Source of the DNA: Geomonas anaerohicana
GTDB taxonomy: Bacteria > Desulfobacterota > Desulfuromonadia > Geobacterales > Geobacteraceae
Assembly (NCBI RefSeq): GCF_016458305.1
Contig: NZ_JAEMHL010000002.1
Location: 124,001 to 188,000 of the forward strand
DNA length: 64,000 nucleotides
Direction of reading: 5' to 3'
A program made the translations under genes and the position numbers. Positions 1 to 13,681 of the stretch are shown in pieces (the stretch's first letter is position 1; each line of letters starts with the position of its first letter). The notes beneath the pieces are model-generated. The model was given only the letters and a program-made list of their open reading frames with translations. It was not told the DNA's origin and searched no databases.

Positions 1-2115
<2,115 letters not shown>

Positions 2116-2137
2116 CTACCCGCTTTATGAGGAATTC

Positions 2138-4174
<2,037 letters not shown>

Positions 4175-4180
4175 TGGGGA

Positions 4181-4210
4181 GGGGACTGGCTCCGCCAGGT
4201 GCCTGTCCCC
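4181..4210. repeat. REP-like palindromic repeat, family A, copy 1
   Basis: An imperfect palindrome with outer GGGGAC/GTCCCC arms and the core GGCTCCGCCAGGTGCC. It sits between the convergent helicase and peroxiredoxin genes. Four more copies in either orientation occur at 10763-10790, 21160-21188, 34254-34283 and 34331-34362. No mobile gene for it is present in the window. Confidence 0.85.
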
Positions 4211-4225
4211 CTACCACTTGCGAAA

Positions 4226-4855
4226 TTACGGTTTGCCCAGGGTCTTCTGGCCTGGCTTCCACCCCAGGGGGCAGAGCGAACCGGTCTGCAGCGCCTCGAG
4301 GACGCGCATGGTCTCCTCGACGCTCCTGCCCACGTCCAGGTTGTGCACCACCTGGTACTGGAGCACGCCGTCCGGGTCGATGATGAACAGGGCGCGCAGG
4401 GCCACCCCTTCCTTCTCGTCCAGGGCGCCGTATTTCTCGGCCACTTCCTTCTTGATGTCCGACAGCAGGGGGTACTGCAGGTTGCCCAGGTCGCCGCGCT
4501 GCACCCAGGCCAGGTGCGAGTACTTGCTGTCGGTCGAGGCGCCCAGGACCACGGTGTTCAGCTTCTCGAACTCGGGGAGCGCCTGGTTGAACCCCTTGAT
4601 CTCGGTGGGGCAGACGAAGGTGAAATCCATCGGGTAGAAAAAGAGCAGCACCCACTTGCCGCGGTAGTCGTCGAGCGAGATCTGCTTGAACTCCTTGCCT
4701 GCGGTGGTGCCGACCCAGGCGTCGAGCCTGAAACCGGGGGCGGGATCACCGACCTTGGCGACCTGCTGCAGGTCCGGCGCGGCTGCTGCGGGCAGGGCAG
4801 TGGAGAAGAGGGAGAGTGTCAGTGTCGCCAAGAGAGTGAAGGTTGAAACTTTCAT
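4226..4855 (-). CDS. Secreted 2-Cys peroxiredoxin (AhpC/TSA family)
   Basis: Thiol peroxidase that reduces hydrogen peroxide and organic peroxides. The start at 4855 is chosen because CAGGAG lies upstream and because it opens a clean Sec signal peptide (residues 1 to about 26, ending ALPAAAA), placing the enzyme in the periplasm. The peroxidatic cysteine is C82 in FVCPTE, and a C-terminal resolving cysteine is C195 in SLCPLGW, the typical 2-Cys arrangement. The mature size fits AhpC/Prx1 enzymes. Most members of this class are cytoplasmic, so the signal peptide is the unusual part. No AhpF or thioredoxin partner is adjacent, so the periplasmic reductant is unknown. Confidence 0.9.
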   Translation of the reverse strand: MKVSTFTLLATLTLSLFSTALPAAAAPDLQQVAKVGDPAPGFRLDAWVGTTAGKEFKQISLDDYRGKWVLLFFYPMDFTFVCPTEIKGFNQALPEFEKLNTVVLGASTDSKYSHLAWVQRGDLGNLQYPLLSDIKKEVAEKYGALDEKEGVALRALFIIDPDGVLQYQVVHNLDVGRSVEETMRVLEALQTGSLCPLGWKPGQKTLGKP

Positions 4856-5047
4856 GATGCGCTCCTGAGGATATTTTAATACTATAGCTGCACTAGCAAG
4901 CGGGTTCTGGTACAATCACTGACTGTACATGATACCGTAGCAATAACGCCTCAACCAGTAAAAACTTCCCACATACTTCTTTGTGTGGTATTGAAGACCG
5001 CTGCAAACAGAAAAGGTGTAACAAACCAACTATAAAGGAGCAACATA

Positions 5048-5563
5048 ATGACTGAAGAAAAAAATCCCGTAGTCGTCATGGAGACCTCGATGGGCACCGT
5101 TAAGATCGAGCTCTTCAAGGACAAGGCTCCCATCTCCGTGCGCAACTTCCTCTCCTATGTCAAGGACGCCTACTACGACGGCACCATCTTCCACCGCGTC
5201 ATCAAGAACTTCATGGTCCAGGGGGGCGGGCTGGATGAGAACATGCAGCCGAAGAAGACCAAGTTCGCCATCAAGAACGAAGCCACCAACGGCCTGAAGA
5301 ACGTGCGCGGCACCCTGGCCATGGCCCGTACCGCCGTGGTCGACAGCGCCACTTCCCAGTTCTTCATCAACGTCGTGGACAACGCGTTCCTCGACCATGC
5401 CGGCAAGACCCCGGACCGCTTCGGCTACGCCGTGTTCGGCCAGGTGATCGAAGGGATGGACGTCGTCGACGCTATCCGCGAAGTGAAAACCGGCAACAAG
5501 GCCGGCCACCAGGACGTGCCGGTGGAGCCGGTCTTCATCACCTCCGTGAAGCTGGCTGAGTAG
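5048..5563 (+). CDS. Cyclophilin-type peptidyl-prolyl cis-trans isomerase
   Basis: Catalyses proline cis-trans isomerisation during protein folding. The 171-residue protein has the cyclophilin core [14 protein letters not shown], with the catalytic arginine, and the later segment TSQFFINV. There is no signal peptide, so it should act in the cytoplasm, like PpiB. A strong AAAGGAG site precedes the ATG at 5048. It stands alone, between a divergent peroxiredoxin and a convergent lipoprotein gene, and is closed by a shared hairpin. Confidence 0.95.
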   Translation: MTEEKNPVVVMETSMGTVKIELFKDKAPISVRNFLSYVKDAYYDGTIFHRVIKNFMVQGGGLDENMQPKKTKFAIKNEATNGLKNVRGTLAMARTAVVDSATSQFFINVVDNAFLDHAGKTPDRFGYAVFGQVIEGMDVVDAIREVKTGNKAGHQDVPVEPVFITSVKLAE

Positions 5564-5603
5564 GAAAAGTAAGATGGTTTCCCCTGCGGGGGAAGGCAAC
5601 AGG

Positions 5604-5636
5604 TGAGCGGCTGGCGCTATATGCCCCAGCCGCTCA
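5604..5636. terminator. Bidirectional hairpin between convergent genes
   Basis: An 11-base stem (5604-5614 with 5626-5636, TGAGCGGCTGG and its complement) and an 11-base loop, placed between the cyclophilin and the convergent lipoprotein gene. It overlaps the lipoprotein stop codon. A second short stem lies just upstream near 5578-5594. There is no clear T run. Confidence 0.55.
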
Positions 5637-6137
5637 TTGCGTTTGCAGGGTGAGTTTGGCGGTGATACCGGGGATGACGGCGCCGTTGGCGTCACGGGCG
5701 GAAAAATTCTCCAGGGTGAAGGCATCGACCGTCAGCGCCACCCCCGCGTCTACCTGGCAGGTTAGGGTTGCCAGGGGGCCTACGGTGAGCCCGCCGGGAT
5801 GGGCGATGTTCACCAGCAGCACCTGCCCCGGAACGGAGATCTGCAGGAAACTGGCGCCGGTGAAGCTGCCGCTGACTGCCGGGACCAGCAGTCCGTCGGG
5901 CAACAGGTTGCCGTCGGTGGTGGGGAGCGACACTCCGGCGGGGAGGCGCAGGGTGAATTGTGCGGCATAGAGAACGGAATCCGCGCCAGGGCCCTGGGTG
6001 CCGATACTGAGGCGGGCTGTCCCCAGCGCGGGCTCGGGAATGTGCACCTTGCCGTCGTCCCCGGCACTGCCGGTCGAGCCGGAACCCCCGCATGCTCCCA
6101 GGAACAGGCTCAGCAGTAACAGCCAAAGCACTCTCAT
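5634..6137 (-). CDS. Cohesin-like secreted lipoprotein
   Basis: A 167-residue lipoprotein. The start at 6137 follows GGGGGAG and opens a type II signal peptide with the lipobox LGAC, followed by glycine and serine, which suggests export to the outer membrane. After a short linker there is one beta-rich domain with the pattern FTLRLPAGVSLP, then VLLVNIAHPGG, GPLATLTCQV and SARDANGAVIPG. That order resembles cohesin-type domains of Geobacter surface proteins. The cohesin assignment is inference from this pattern, not a computed match. A dockerin-bearing secreted protein lies about 35 kb away at 40598-45748. An alternative is a generic Ig-like lipoprotein. Confidence 0.6.
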   Translation of the reverse strand: MRVLWLLLLSLFLGACGGSGSTGSAGDDGKVHIPEPALGTARLSIGTQGPGADSVLYAAQFTLRLPAGVSLPTTDGNLLPDGLLVPAVSGSFTGASFLQISVPGQVLLVNIAHPGGLTVGPLATLTCQVDAGVALTVDAFTLENFSARDANGAVIPGITAKLTLQTQ

Positions 6138-6327
6138 TGTTATCTCCCCCTTGAAGGCATCCCGATTCTGCACCCGGTGAGGCATGACAGTCGCCAATGA
6201 TGGTCCTCATGGCATGACGGAAATGATTGTACCGGGGATTTTATTGGAGGCAATTAATTATGATCTTTCGGCTCTGGTAGTGCACGGTGATGTGGGGGAA
6301 ATGACTGATATTGGCCTCATTTAATTA

Positions 6328-6356
6328 TTGACAAAGATGATTGCCAACTATACAAT
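6328..6356 (+). promoter_or_regulatory. Sigma-70-type promoter for metK
   Basis: A perfect TTGACA (6328-6333) and TACAAT (6351-6356) separated by 17 bases, about 50 bases before the metK start codon. No SAM-riboswitch fold was recognised in the leader. Confidence 0.8.
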
Positions 6357-6407
6357 CTGCAAGCTTTACAGCTACCTGCTACACACTTCGTTAGGGGGTT
6401 TTACCTT

Positions 6408-7577
6408 ATGGAAATGAAGGACTTTATCTTTACCTCCGAGTCTGTTTCTGAGGGGCATCCGGACAAGGTTGCCGACCAGGTATCCGACGCGATTCTCGAT
6501 GCGATCCTGGTCCAGGATCCGAAATCCCGCGTCGCCTGTGAAACGCTGGTGACCACCGGTATGGCGGTCATCGCCGGAGAAATCACCACCAACGCAGTCA
6601 TCGACTATCCGAAGATCGTTCGCGAGACGATAAAAGAGATCGGCTACAACGACTCCGCCATGGGCTTCGACTGGGAAACCTGCGCGGTGCTCACCTCCAT
6701 CGACAAGCAGTCCCCGGACATCGCCCAGGGCGTGACCGAAGGCGAGGGGATGTTCAAGGAGCAGGGCGCCGGCGACCAGGGGCTCATGTTCGGCTTTGCC
6801 TGCAACGAGACTCCGGAACTGATGCCGATGTCCATCCTCATGGCGCACAAGCTGGTTTCCAGGCTTGCCGACGTGAGAAAGACCGGCGTGCTCGACTTCC
6901 TCCGTCCCGACTCCAAGTCCCAGGTTTCCATCCAGTACATCGATGACAAGCCGGTCCACGTCGATACCATCGTCATCTCCTCGCAGCACTCCCCCGAGGT
7001 CTCCTACGAGATGATCAAGGAAGGGATCATCGAGGAAGTCATCAAGAAGATCATCCCGGCCAACCTGATGGATGCCAAAACCAAGTTCCTGATCAACCCG
7101 ACCGGGCGCTTCGTCATCGGCGGCCCCATGGGCGACTGCGGTCTCACCGGCCGCAAGATCATCGTCGACAGCTACGGCGGGCACGGTGCCCACGGCGGCG
7201 GCGCCTTCTCCGGCAAGGACCCCTCCAAGGTGGACCGTTCCGCGGCCTACATGGGTCGTTACGTCGCCAAGAACCTGGTTGCGTCCGGCGTCTGCGAGCG
7301 TTGCGAAGTCCAGGTTGCCTACGCCATCGGCGTCGCCGATCCGGTCTCGGTCATGGTTGACTGCAACGGCACCGGCAAGATCCCGAGCAAGCGCATCTCC
7401 GAGATCGTGCGTGAGGTGTTCGACCTGCGTCCGCGCGCCATCATCGAGCAGCTCGACCTGCTGCGTCCGATCTACAGGAAGACCGCAGCCTACGGCCACT
7501 TCGGCCGCGAGCTCCCCGAGTTCACCTGGGAGCGCACCGACAAGGCCGCCCTCATCAGGGAGAAGGCGGGACTCTAA
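6408..7577 (+). CDS. metK: S-adenosylmethionine synthetase
   Basis: Makes S-adenosylmethionine from methionine and ATP in the cytoplasm. The 389-residue protein has the conserved ATP site SEGHPDK near the N-terminus, the GAGDQG motif, and the phosphate-binding loop [16 protein letters not shown]. Length and domain order match the bacterial family (E. coli 384). A strong promoter lies at 6328-6356 and a T-tailed hairpin follows the gene. With the ArsR-methyltransferase fusion and ahcY downstream, this region covers both making SAM and clearing its product S-adenosylhomocysteine. Confidence 0.98.
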   Translation: MEMKDFIFTSESVSEGHPDKVADQVSDAILDAILVQDPKSRVACETLVTTGMAVIAGEITTNAVIDYPKIVRETIKEIGYNDSAMGFDWETCAVLTSIDKQSPDIAQGVTEGEGMFKEQGAGDQGLMFGFACNETPELMPMSILMAHKLVSRLADVRKTGVLDFLRPDSKSQVSIQYIDDKPVHVDTIVISSQHSPEVSYEMIKEGIIEEVIKKIIPANLMDAKTKFLINPTGRFVIGGPMGDCGLTGRKIIVDSYGGHGAHGGGAFSGKDPSKVDRSAAYMGRYVAKNLVASGVCERCEVQVAYAIGVADPVSVMVDCNGTGKIPSKRISEIVREVFDLRPRAIIEQLDLLRPIYRKTAAYGHFGRELPEFTWERTDKAALIREKAGL

Positions 7578-7582
7578 GGAAC

Positions 7583-7729
7583 CGTTCAACGTTCAACGTT
7601 CGATGTTAAAAGCAAAAGGCCTTCTGGTGATCCAGAAGGCCTTTTCTTATTGTTGCCAATGTGGCCGTAGCTATGTGGCGCCACATGCAGTTACACCCGT
7701 TCCAACCTTGAACGTTGAGCGTTGAACGG
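7583..7729. repeat. Inverted GTTCAACGTT repeat pair (family C) around the metK terminator
   Basis: Bases 7583-7607 carry tandem GTTCAAC units and 7706-7729 carry the inverse GTTGAACG units. The pair encloses a 147-base segment that includes the metK terminator. A similarly sized inverted pair lies at 54108-54259, and a single arm occurs at 13364-13390. Equal size at two unrelated places suggests a small non-coding element rather than chance. Confidence 0.75.
7614..7645 (+). terminator. Rho-independent terminator of metK
   Basis: A perfect 14-base stem (7614-7627 with 7632-7645, AAAAGGCCTTCTGG and its complement) with a TGAT loop, ending in a T run. The A run on the other side could let it serve the minus strand as well. 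Confidence 0.9.
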
Positions 7730-7732
7730 CTG

Positions 7733-8437
7733 TTAGCTTTTCCTGCTGAACCGGTACCCCACCCCGCGCACGGTCTGGAAGAAGACGGGGCGGGAGGGCT
7801 CGGGCTCGAAGTACTTCCTGAGCCGCACGATGAAGTTGTCCAGGGTCCTGGTCTCGGCGTCGGTGGCGTAGCCCCAGACGCTTTCCAGGATCTCGCCGCG
7901 CGGTATCGCCTCCCCCTCGCGATGGAAGAACAGGGACAGCATGCGTACTTCCAGGTCGGTGAGATCGATCTCCCCCTGCCTGGTCCTGGCGCGGTAGGAA
8001 AGCAGGAACACCTCGTTGTCCCCGAATCGATACCCTTCCTCCACCGGTTCCGGCCGGTACCAGGCGCTGCGGCGCAGCATGCCGGACACCCTGAGCAGGA
8101 ACTCCTTCAGGTTGAAGGGCTTGACCAGGTAGTCGTCGGCCCCGGCAGCGAGCCCCGAGATCCGGTCGCTCTCGGCGGAGCGCGCGGTCAGCATCAGGAC
8201 CGGCACCCGCGAATCGAGCCCCCGTATCTTCTGGCACACCTCGAAGCCGCCGATCCCCGGGAGCATAACGTCCAGGATGATCAGGTCGAACTTTTCCATT
8301 GTGACCTTCTCGAGCGCCTCCTCGCCGCTCTCGACGTGGCTCACCAGGTAGCCTTCCTGTTCCAGGTTGAAGGTGATGCCCCGCGCCAGGTGCATCTCGT
8401 CTTCGACCAGCAGTATGTGCGGTTTTTCGCCGGACAT
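7733..8437 (-). CDS. OmpR/PhoB-family response regulator
   Basis: A 234-residue two-component regulator. The receiver domain covers residues 1 to about 120, with the acidic pair in LVEDE, phospho-acceptor D56 in ILDVMLPG, and the conserved lysine in LVKPF. A winged-helix DNA-binding domain follows, ending TVRGVGYRFS as in PhoB/OmpR proteins. It starts two bases after the stop of the sensor kinase gene, so the two are transcribed together. The target genes cannot be read from the sequence. Confidence 0.95.
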   Translation of the reverse strand: MSGEKPHILLVEDEMHLARGITFNLEQEGYLVSHVESGEEALEKVTMEKFDLIILDVMLPGIGGFEVCQKIRGLDSRVPVLMLTARSAESDRISGLAAGADDYLVKPFNLKEFLLRVSGMLRRSAWYRPEPVEEGYRFGDNEVFLLSYRARTRQGEIDLTDLEVRMLSLFFHREGEAIPRGEILESVWGYATDAETRTLDNFIVRLRKYFEPEPSRPVFFQTVRGVGYRFSRKS

Positions 8438-8439
8438 GC

Positions 8440-9399
8440 CTAACCTCGTTGCTGCCTGCCCTGGAGTGGCAGGGTGATGTGGAAGGTGCAGCCTTTGCCG
8501 AGCCCTGGGCTCTCGACGGAGATCTTGCCGCCGTGGGCGTTGACCACGGACCTGACGATGTAGAGCCCCAGGCCGGTCCCCCTGATGTTCTCACCCGGCG
8601 TGCGCACCCGGTAAAACATCTCGAAGATCTTCTCCAGTTCGTTCTTGGTGAGGCCCTTGCCGTTGTCCTGGAAGTCGAGCTGGCATTGCCGCCCGCTCAT
8701 GCTGCGCTTGAGTGAGACCCTGATCTCGGGCGAGACCGGCGAGTAGAGCAGCGCGTTCTCGAAGAGGTTTCTGAGAGCCATTTCCATGCCCTCGACGTCG
8801 ATGATCGCGTTGATATTGGGTTCGATTTCCATGGTGAGCTTCCCCCCTTCGGGGAGGTCGCTGCTTTTACCCTGCAGGTAGCTGGTGACGAACTCGGAGA
8901 AGTTGATCTTTTTCGCCTTCTCGCCCAACTGGCGAAACTCGATCCTGGTGGCCATGAGCAGGTTGCTGATCAGGATGTTCAGGCGCTCGGTGTCGGAAAG
9001 CATGGTGTCGATGAAGCCGTCCAGCTTTTCCTTGGGAAGGTCGCGCATCTTCACCGTCTCCAGGTGCAGCTGGATCGAGGCGAGCGGCGACTTGAGCTCA
9101 TGGGTCAATTGGGAGATGTAGCTGCGCTGCTGCAGGTAGAGGTTGGCCTGGCGGCGCCAGTAGAGGAAGATGACATACACACCGGCGAGGATGGCGATTG
9201 CCATCAACAGGCCCTCGACCAGGACGATCCACTCCATCCCCTGGGTCAGGAGTTCCGGTTTGTAGCGCAGCGCCAGGTTGCGGAACTCTTTGCTCCTGCC
9301 GATGAACCAGTAGATCCAGGAGATGACCATGACCACCCAGATCAGCTGGATCCCTATCAGTGCAATCAACGGGTTGGATAGTTTCCGGTTCATTTTCAT
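8440..9399 (-). CDS. Membrane sensor histidine kinase
   Basis: A 319-residue kinase, partner of the regulator immediately downstream. Two membrane segments (about residues 10-33 and 58-82) frame a periplasmic stretch of only about 25 residues. This suggests it senses the membrane, or a partner protein, rather than binding a ligand in a large domain. H100 in LTHELKSPLA is the phosphorylated histidine. The ATPase domain has DNGKGLTKNE and the GTGLGLYIV box. No HAMP or PAS domain is evident. The signal is unknown. Confidence 0.93.
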   Translation of the reverse strand: MKMNRKLSNPLIALIGIQLIWVVMVISWIYWFIGRSKEFRNLALRYKPELLTQGMEWIVLVEGLLMAIAILAGVYVIFLYWRRQANLYLQQRSYISQLTHELKSPLASIQLHLETVKMRDLPKEKLDGFIDTMLSDTERLNILISNLLMATRIEFRQLGEKAKKINFSEFVTSYLQGKSSDLPEGGKLTMEIEPNINAIIDVEGMEMALRNLFENALLYSPVSPEIRVSLKRSMSGRQCQLDFQDNGKGLTKNELEKIFEMFYRVRTPGENIRGTGLGLYIVRSVVNAHGGKISVESPGLGKGCTFHITLPLQGRQQRG

Positions 9400-9542
9400 G
9401 CCTCACTGGTAGCATCGCTGCCGGCTTTTTGCAAGGGGTATCTGTGGGGGAGAGGCTCCTTTGTTTTACAGTACTATTACAAAAGAATTTGAGGTTCTCT
9501 GTTAATGTGTTTACGGTGCAGTCAGACAGTCAGGAGGAGCAT

Positions 9543-10634
9543 ATGTTCAAACCGTTGCGCATTGGCAAACACGAGGCACGTTACCCGCTGATCCAGGGCG
9601 GCATGGGCGTCAGGATTTCGGCAGGATCTCTCGCAGGGCACGTTGCCAAGTGTGGCGGCGTCGGGCTGGTGGCATCCCCCGGCATAACCTTGAACAGCGA
9701 ATTTTTCGACGGCAAGAACTACCTCAAAACCAACTGTGTGGCGCTGAAGGATGAGATCCGCAAAGCCTACGAGATCGCTCCGGACGGCATCATCGGGGTG
9801 AACGTGATGGTCGCGCTGACCGACTTCGAGGAACTGGTGGTCGCCGCTGTGGAAGCGGGAGCCAAGGTGCTCGTCTGCGGCGCCGGACTCCCCATGACCC
9901 TGCCGGGATTGACCGCGCACGCGCCTGACGTGGCGCTGGTGCCCATCGTCTCCTCCGTGCGTGCGGCGCAGCTCATCGCCAAGAAATGGGACAAGGCTTA
10001 CAACCGCCTGCCCGACGCAGTCGTGGTCGAGGACCCGGACACTGCCGGCGGGCACCTGGGCGAGAAGATGGAGAACATCGGCACCGGCGAGTACGACCAG
10101 TACGAGACCGTGCGCGGCGTGAAAGAGTTCTTCCGCAGCGAGTACGGGTTGGATATCCCGGTGATCGCCGCCGGCGGTATCTGGGACCGTGCCGACGTGC
10201 TGCATGCCCTGGCCGAAGGTGCCGACGGGGTGCAGATGGCGAGCCGCTTCGTCACCACCGTCGAGTGCGACGCCGATGACGCCTTCAAGCAGGCCTACCT
10301 CGATTGCAAGAAAGAGGACATCGGCCTCATCATGAGCCCCGCCGGCCTTCCCGGCCGCGCCATCCTCACCAACCAGGAAGGGATCGTCTCCTACGACCGT
10401 GACCACGGTTCGGTCTGCTCCTATGGCTGCTTGAAGAAGTGCTCCTACAAGGAAAGCGGCGAGCGTTTCTGCATCGTCAAGTCCTTGGACCGCGCCCAGC
10501 GCGGGGAGGTGGACTCCGGCCTCATCTTCTGCGGCACCAACGCCTGGAAGGCGACCCGTATCGAGACCGTCCAGGAGATCTTCGACGAAATCTTCGCCGA
10601 GACCGGCGTCGTCGCCGAGGACCAGGCGGCCTAA
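9543..10634 (+). CDS. Nitronate monooxygenase / enoyl-ACP reductase II-like flavoprotein
   Basis: A 363-residue FMN TIM-barrel protein of the 2-nitropropane dioxygenase/FabK family. The start at 9543 is set by CAGGAGGAGC just upstream and by the family N-terminus IRYPLIQGGMGV-like segment (YPLIQGGMGVRIS). Visible FMN-site elements are DTAGGHLG, VIAAGGIWD and GADGVQMASRF. An unusual C-terminal region contains closely spaced cysteines (CSYGCLKKC) and a later FCIV segment. It could detoxify nitronates or act in fatty acid synthesis; nearby genes do not decide this. A terminator follows directly. Confidence 0.85.
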   Translation: MFKPLRIGKHEARYPLIQGGMGVRISAGSLAGHVAKCGGVGLVASPGITLNSEFFDGKNYLKTNCVALKDEIRKAYEIAPDGIIGVNVMVALTDFEELVVAAVEAGAKVLVCGAGLPMTLPGLTAHAPDVALVPIVSSVRAAQLIAKKWDKAYNRLPDAVVVEDPDTAGGHLGEKMENIGTGEYDQYETVRGVKEFFRSEYGLDIPVIAAGGIWDRADVLHALAEGADGVQMASRFVTTVECDADDAFKQAYLDCKKEDIGLIMSPAGLPGRAILTNQEGIVSYDRDHGSVCSYGCLKKCSYKESGERFCIVKSLDRAQRGEVDSGLIFCGTNAWKATRIETVQEIFDEIFAETGVVAEDQAA

Positions 10635-10659
10635 ACTCGATCGTTGAACCTGATTTCCC

Positions 10660-10692
10660 ATCCCCCTGTGGCATAGCTGCAGGGGGATTTTT
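10660..10692 (+). terminator. Rho-independent terminator after the nitronate monooxygenase gene
   Basis: A nine-base stem (10660-10668 with 10680-10688, ATCCCCCTG and its complement) and an 11-base loop, followed by a T run to 10692. Confidence 0.88.
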
Positions 10693-10699
10693 CGTTTCT

Positions 10700-10790
10700 A
10701 AAACCATTGGCCACGGAGGAAATCTGAGGAAATCTGAGAACGGCAGAGGGGGCGCGGCGGAAGGGACAGGCACCTGGCGGAGCCAGTCCC
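10700..10790. repeat. Composite intergenic repeat: AAACCATTGGCCACGG block plus REP family A copy 2
   Basis: The 19-base block AAAACCATTGGCCACGGAG (10700-10718) is followed 45 bases later by a family A palindrome (10763-10790, reverse orientation to copy 1). The same block precedes another family A copy at 34202-34283, with a gap of 34 bases, so the two units seem to travel or be retained together. Confidence 0.8.
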
Positions 10791-10846
10791 CCAATGAGCG
10801 GGAAATAATATCCATTTCTGGTTGCCAGCAGCAGCCGGCCGTGCTA

Positions 10847-10886
10847 TATCAAGAAAACTTGATTTAACGAAATCATCAAGGTTGAT
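10847..10886. promoter_or_regulatory. Two adjacent palindromic operators before the ArsR-methyltransferase gene
   Basis: ATCAAG-AAAA-CTTGAT (10848-10863) and ATCAA-GG-TTGAT (10875-10886) lie in the 50 bases before the start codon at 10894. They share the half-site ATCAA and their centres are 25 bases apart. Short palindromes directly before a winged-helix regulator gene suggest autoregulation. ArsR-family SahR regulators are known to control SAM-cycle genes in Proteobacteria. That this is a SahR-type site is inference. Confidence 0.65.
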
Positions 10887-10893
10887 ATAGCGT

Positions 10894-11823
10894 ATGCTCG
10901 AACTTTTCAAGGCGCTGGCCGACCCATGCCGACTGCGGCTGGTGGCGGTGCTGCTCAACTCCGAACTGACCGTCCAGGAACTAACCCAGATCATGGGGAT
11001 GGGACAGTCGCGCATCTCGCGGCACCTGAAAATCCTGGCGGAGGCGGGCGTGCTCTCGGTCAAGCGCCAGGGGACCTGGAGCTACTACCGGGCGGGGGGC
11101 CAGAACCCCTTCTTCAGTGCCATCCGCCCGGAATTCGAGCGCGAACTGGAGCAGCTCCCGGAGCGCCGCAACGATCTCGCGGCCGTGGCGCAGGCCCTGG
11201 AAGCCCGTCGCAAGCGGAGCCTCGAGTTCTTCGACCAGCACGCGGCCCAGTGGGACGAGTTGTCACGCACCCTGCTGCCGGTGCCGGAGTACCAGGAGGC
11301 GCTGCTGGCCCTGGTCCCCGAGGTGTCTGTTTTGCTGGAGATCGGTGTCGGCACCGGGACCCTGATGGCGCAACTGGCAGGCAAGGCACGACAGGTGATC
11401 GGCGTGGACCATTCGCCTGCGATGCTGGTGGAGGCGCGGCGGCGCCTGGTCCAGGACGGCGTACCGGGGGCCGAACTAAGGCTCGGCGAGATGACCCATC
11501 TTCCCATCGCAGACGGCGGTGCGGGATGCGTCGTGGCCAACATGGTGCTGCACCATGCCGCCGACCCGCAGACGGTACTGGCCGAAATGGTCCGGGTGCT
11601 GCAGCCGCAGGGGACCGTGGTGCTGGCCGACCTGGCGCGCCACGAGCGGGAGTGGGCCCGGGAGCAACTGGCCGACCAGTGGTTGGGGTTCGAAGAGGAT
11701 GAACTGCAGGCGTGGCTCAAGGGAGCAGGACTCACCGAGGTTTCCGTGCAGCGACTTCCGTCCGGGGTAGGGCAGGAGAGTGTGCTGCTGGTCAAGGCGG
11801 TAAAGGCAGGGGCTGGGGACTAG
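10894..11823 (+). CDS. ArsR-family regulator fused to a SAM-dependent methyltransferase domain (SahR-like)
   Basis: A 309-residue two-domain protein. Residues 1 to about 85 form an ArsR winged helix (FKALADPCRLRL, then the recognition helix in MGQSRISRHLKILAEAGV). A class I methyltransferase fold follows, with motif I LLEIGVGTGTL near residue 147 and a later MVLHHAADP segment. It has no metal-binding cysteine motif of the ArsR metal sensors. The gene lies just before ahcY, and tandem palindromes precede it. The methyltransferase domain could sense SAM or S-adenosylhomocysteine instead of catalysing methylation. The last codons (AGAGD) fall inside a repeat, so the C-terminus may be recent. Confidence 0.85.
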   Translation: MLELFKALADPCRLRLVAVLLNSELTVQELTQIMGMGQSRISRHLKILAEAGVLSVKRQGTWSYYRAGGQNPFFSAIRPEFERELEQLPERRNDLAAVAQALEARRKRSLEFFDQHAAQWDELSRTLLPVPEYQEALLALVPEVSVLLEIGVGTGTLMAQLAGKARQVIGVDHSPAMLVEARRRLVQDGVPGAELRLGEMTHLPIADGGAGCVVANMVLHHAADPQTVLAEMVRVLQPQGTVVLADLARHEREWAREQLADQWLGFEEDELQAWLKGAGLTEVSVQRLPSGVGQESVLLVKAVKAGAGD

Positions 11824-11935
11824 GGGCTAGGGACTAGTAGAACCGAAGATTAACAACGATAAAACAGGGGCAGGGAAGTGGGGATGGGACAGGCAAAACG
11901 ATTTTGCCAGCCCCTAGCCCCCAGTCCCTAGCCCC
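11809..11935. repeat. Long inverted repeat of GGGCTAGGGACTAG units in the ahcY leader
   Basis: Bases 11809-11837 (tandem GGGGCTAGGGACTAG-type units) are the approximate complement of 11907-11935. They could pair in RNA as a stem of roughly 28 bases around a loop of about 70 bases. The left arm covers the last codons and the stop of the regulator gene; the right arm ends about 10 bases before the ahcY ribosome site. It may insulate or attenuate ahcY expression, or simply be an inserted repeat. Confidence 0.75.
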
Positions 11936-11959
11936 GACTCTACCAAAAGGAGAAGTAAC

Positions 11960-13354
<1,395 letters not shown>

Positions 13355-13363
13355 GAGGCAACG

Positions 13364-13577
13364 GACGTTCAACGTTCAACGTTCTACGTTGCCGGCATCA
13401 ACCGGTGGGGGGCGAATGATTATTCGCCCCTACCGTTGGTGCGAACTTCCTGGTTCCCAAGCTCCAGCTTGGGAACCCCATTCGGCGCGAAGCTCCAGCT
13501 TTGCATCCGAGGGAAGTCGGAGCTTCGGAGAGGCTTTGCGTTCCCAAGGCGGACCTTGGGAACGAGATCAAACAGAA
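13364..13577. repeat. Cluster of dispersed repeats after ahcY
   Basis: This intergenic stretch holds three repeat types in a row. There is a family C arm (13364-13390), then the palindrome GGGGCGAATGATTATTCGCC (13409-13430, copied at 18386-18407). From about 13450 to 13565 there are nested GTTCCCAAG/CTTGGGAAC arms with short CCAAGCTCCAGCTTGG palindromes. No gene is visible here. Confidence 0.75.
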
Positions 13578-13581
13578 CAAA

Positions 13582-13617
13582 AAGAAAGGGCGCCTGCTTT
13601 AAGCGGCGCCCTTTCTT
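13582..13617. terminator. Bidirectional terminator hairpin
   Basis: A perfect 13-base stem (13582-13594 with 13605-13617, AAGAAAGGGCGCC and its complement) and a 10-base loop. A-rich and T-rich flanks would serve ahcY on the plus strand and the small gene at 13682-13771 on the minus strand. Confidence 0.8.
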
Positions 13618-13681
13618 ATCCTTCCTGCTCTTTCTCTTCTTCCTTCTTTTTCCCCCGACCGGAGGTGCATGCGGGAGACAT

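Noticed and set aside
6138-6407. SAM riboswitch in the metK leader
   Set aside because: No SAM-I, SAM-II or SAM-IV type core was seen; a plain promoter with a 17-base spacer explains the region.
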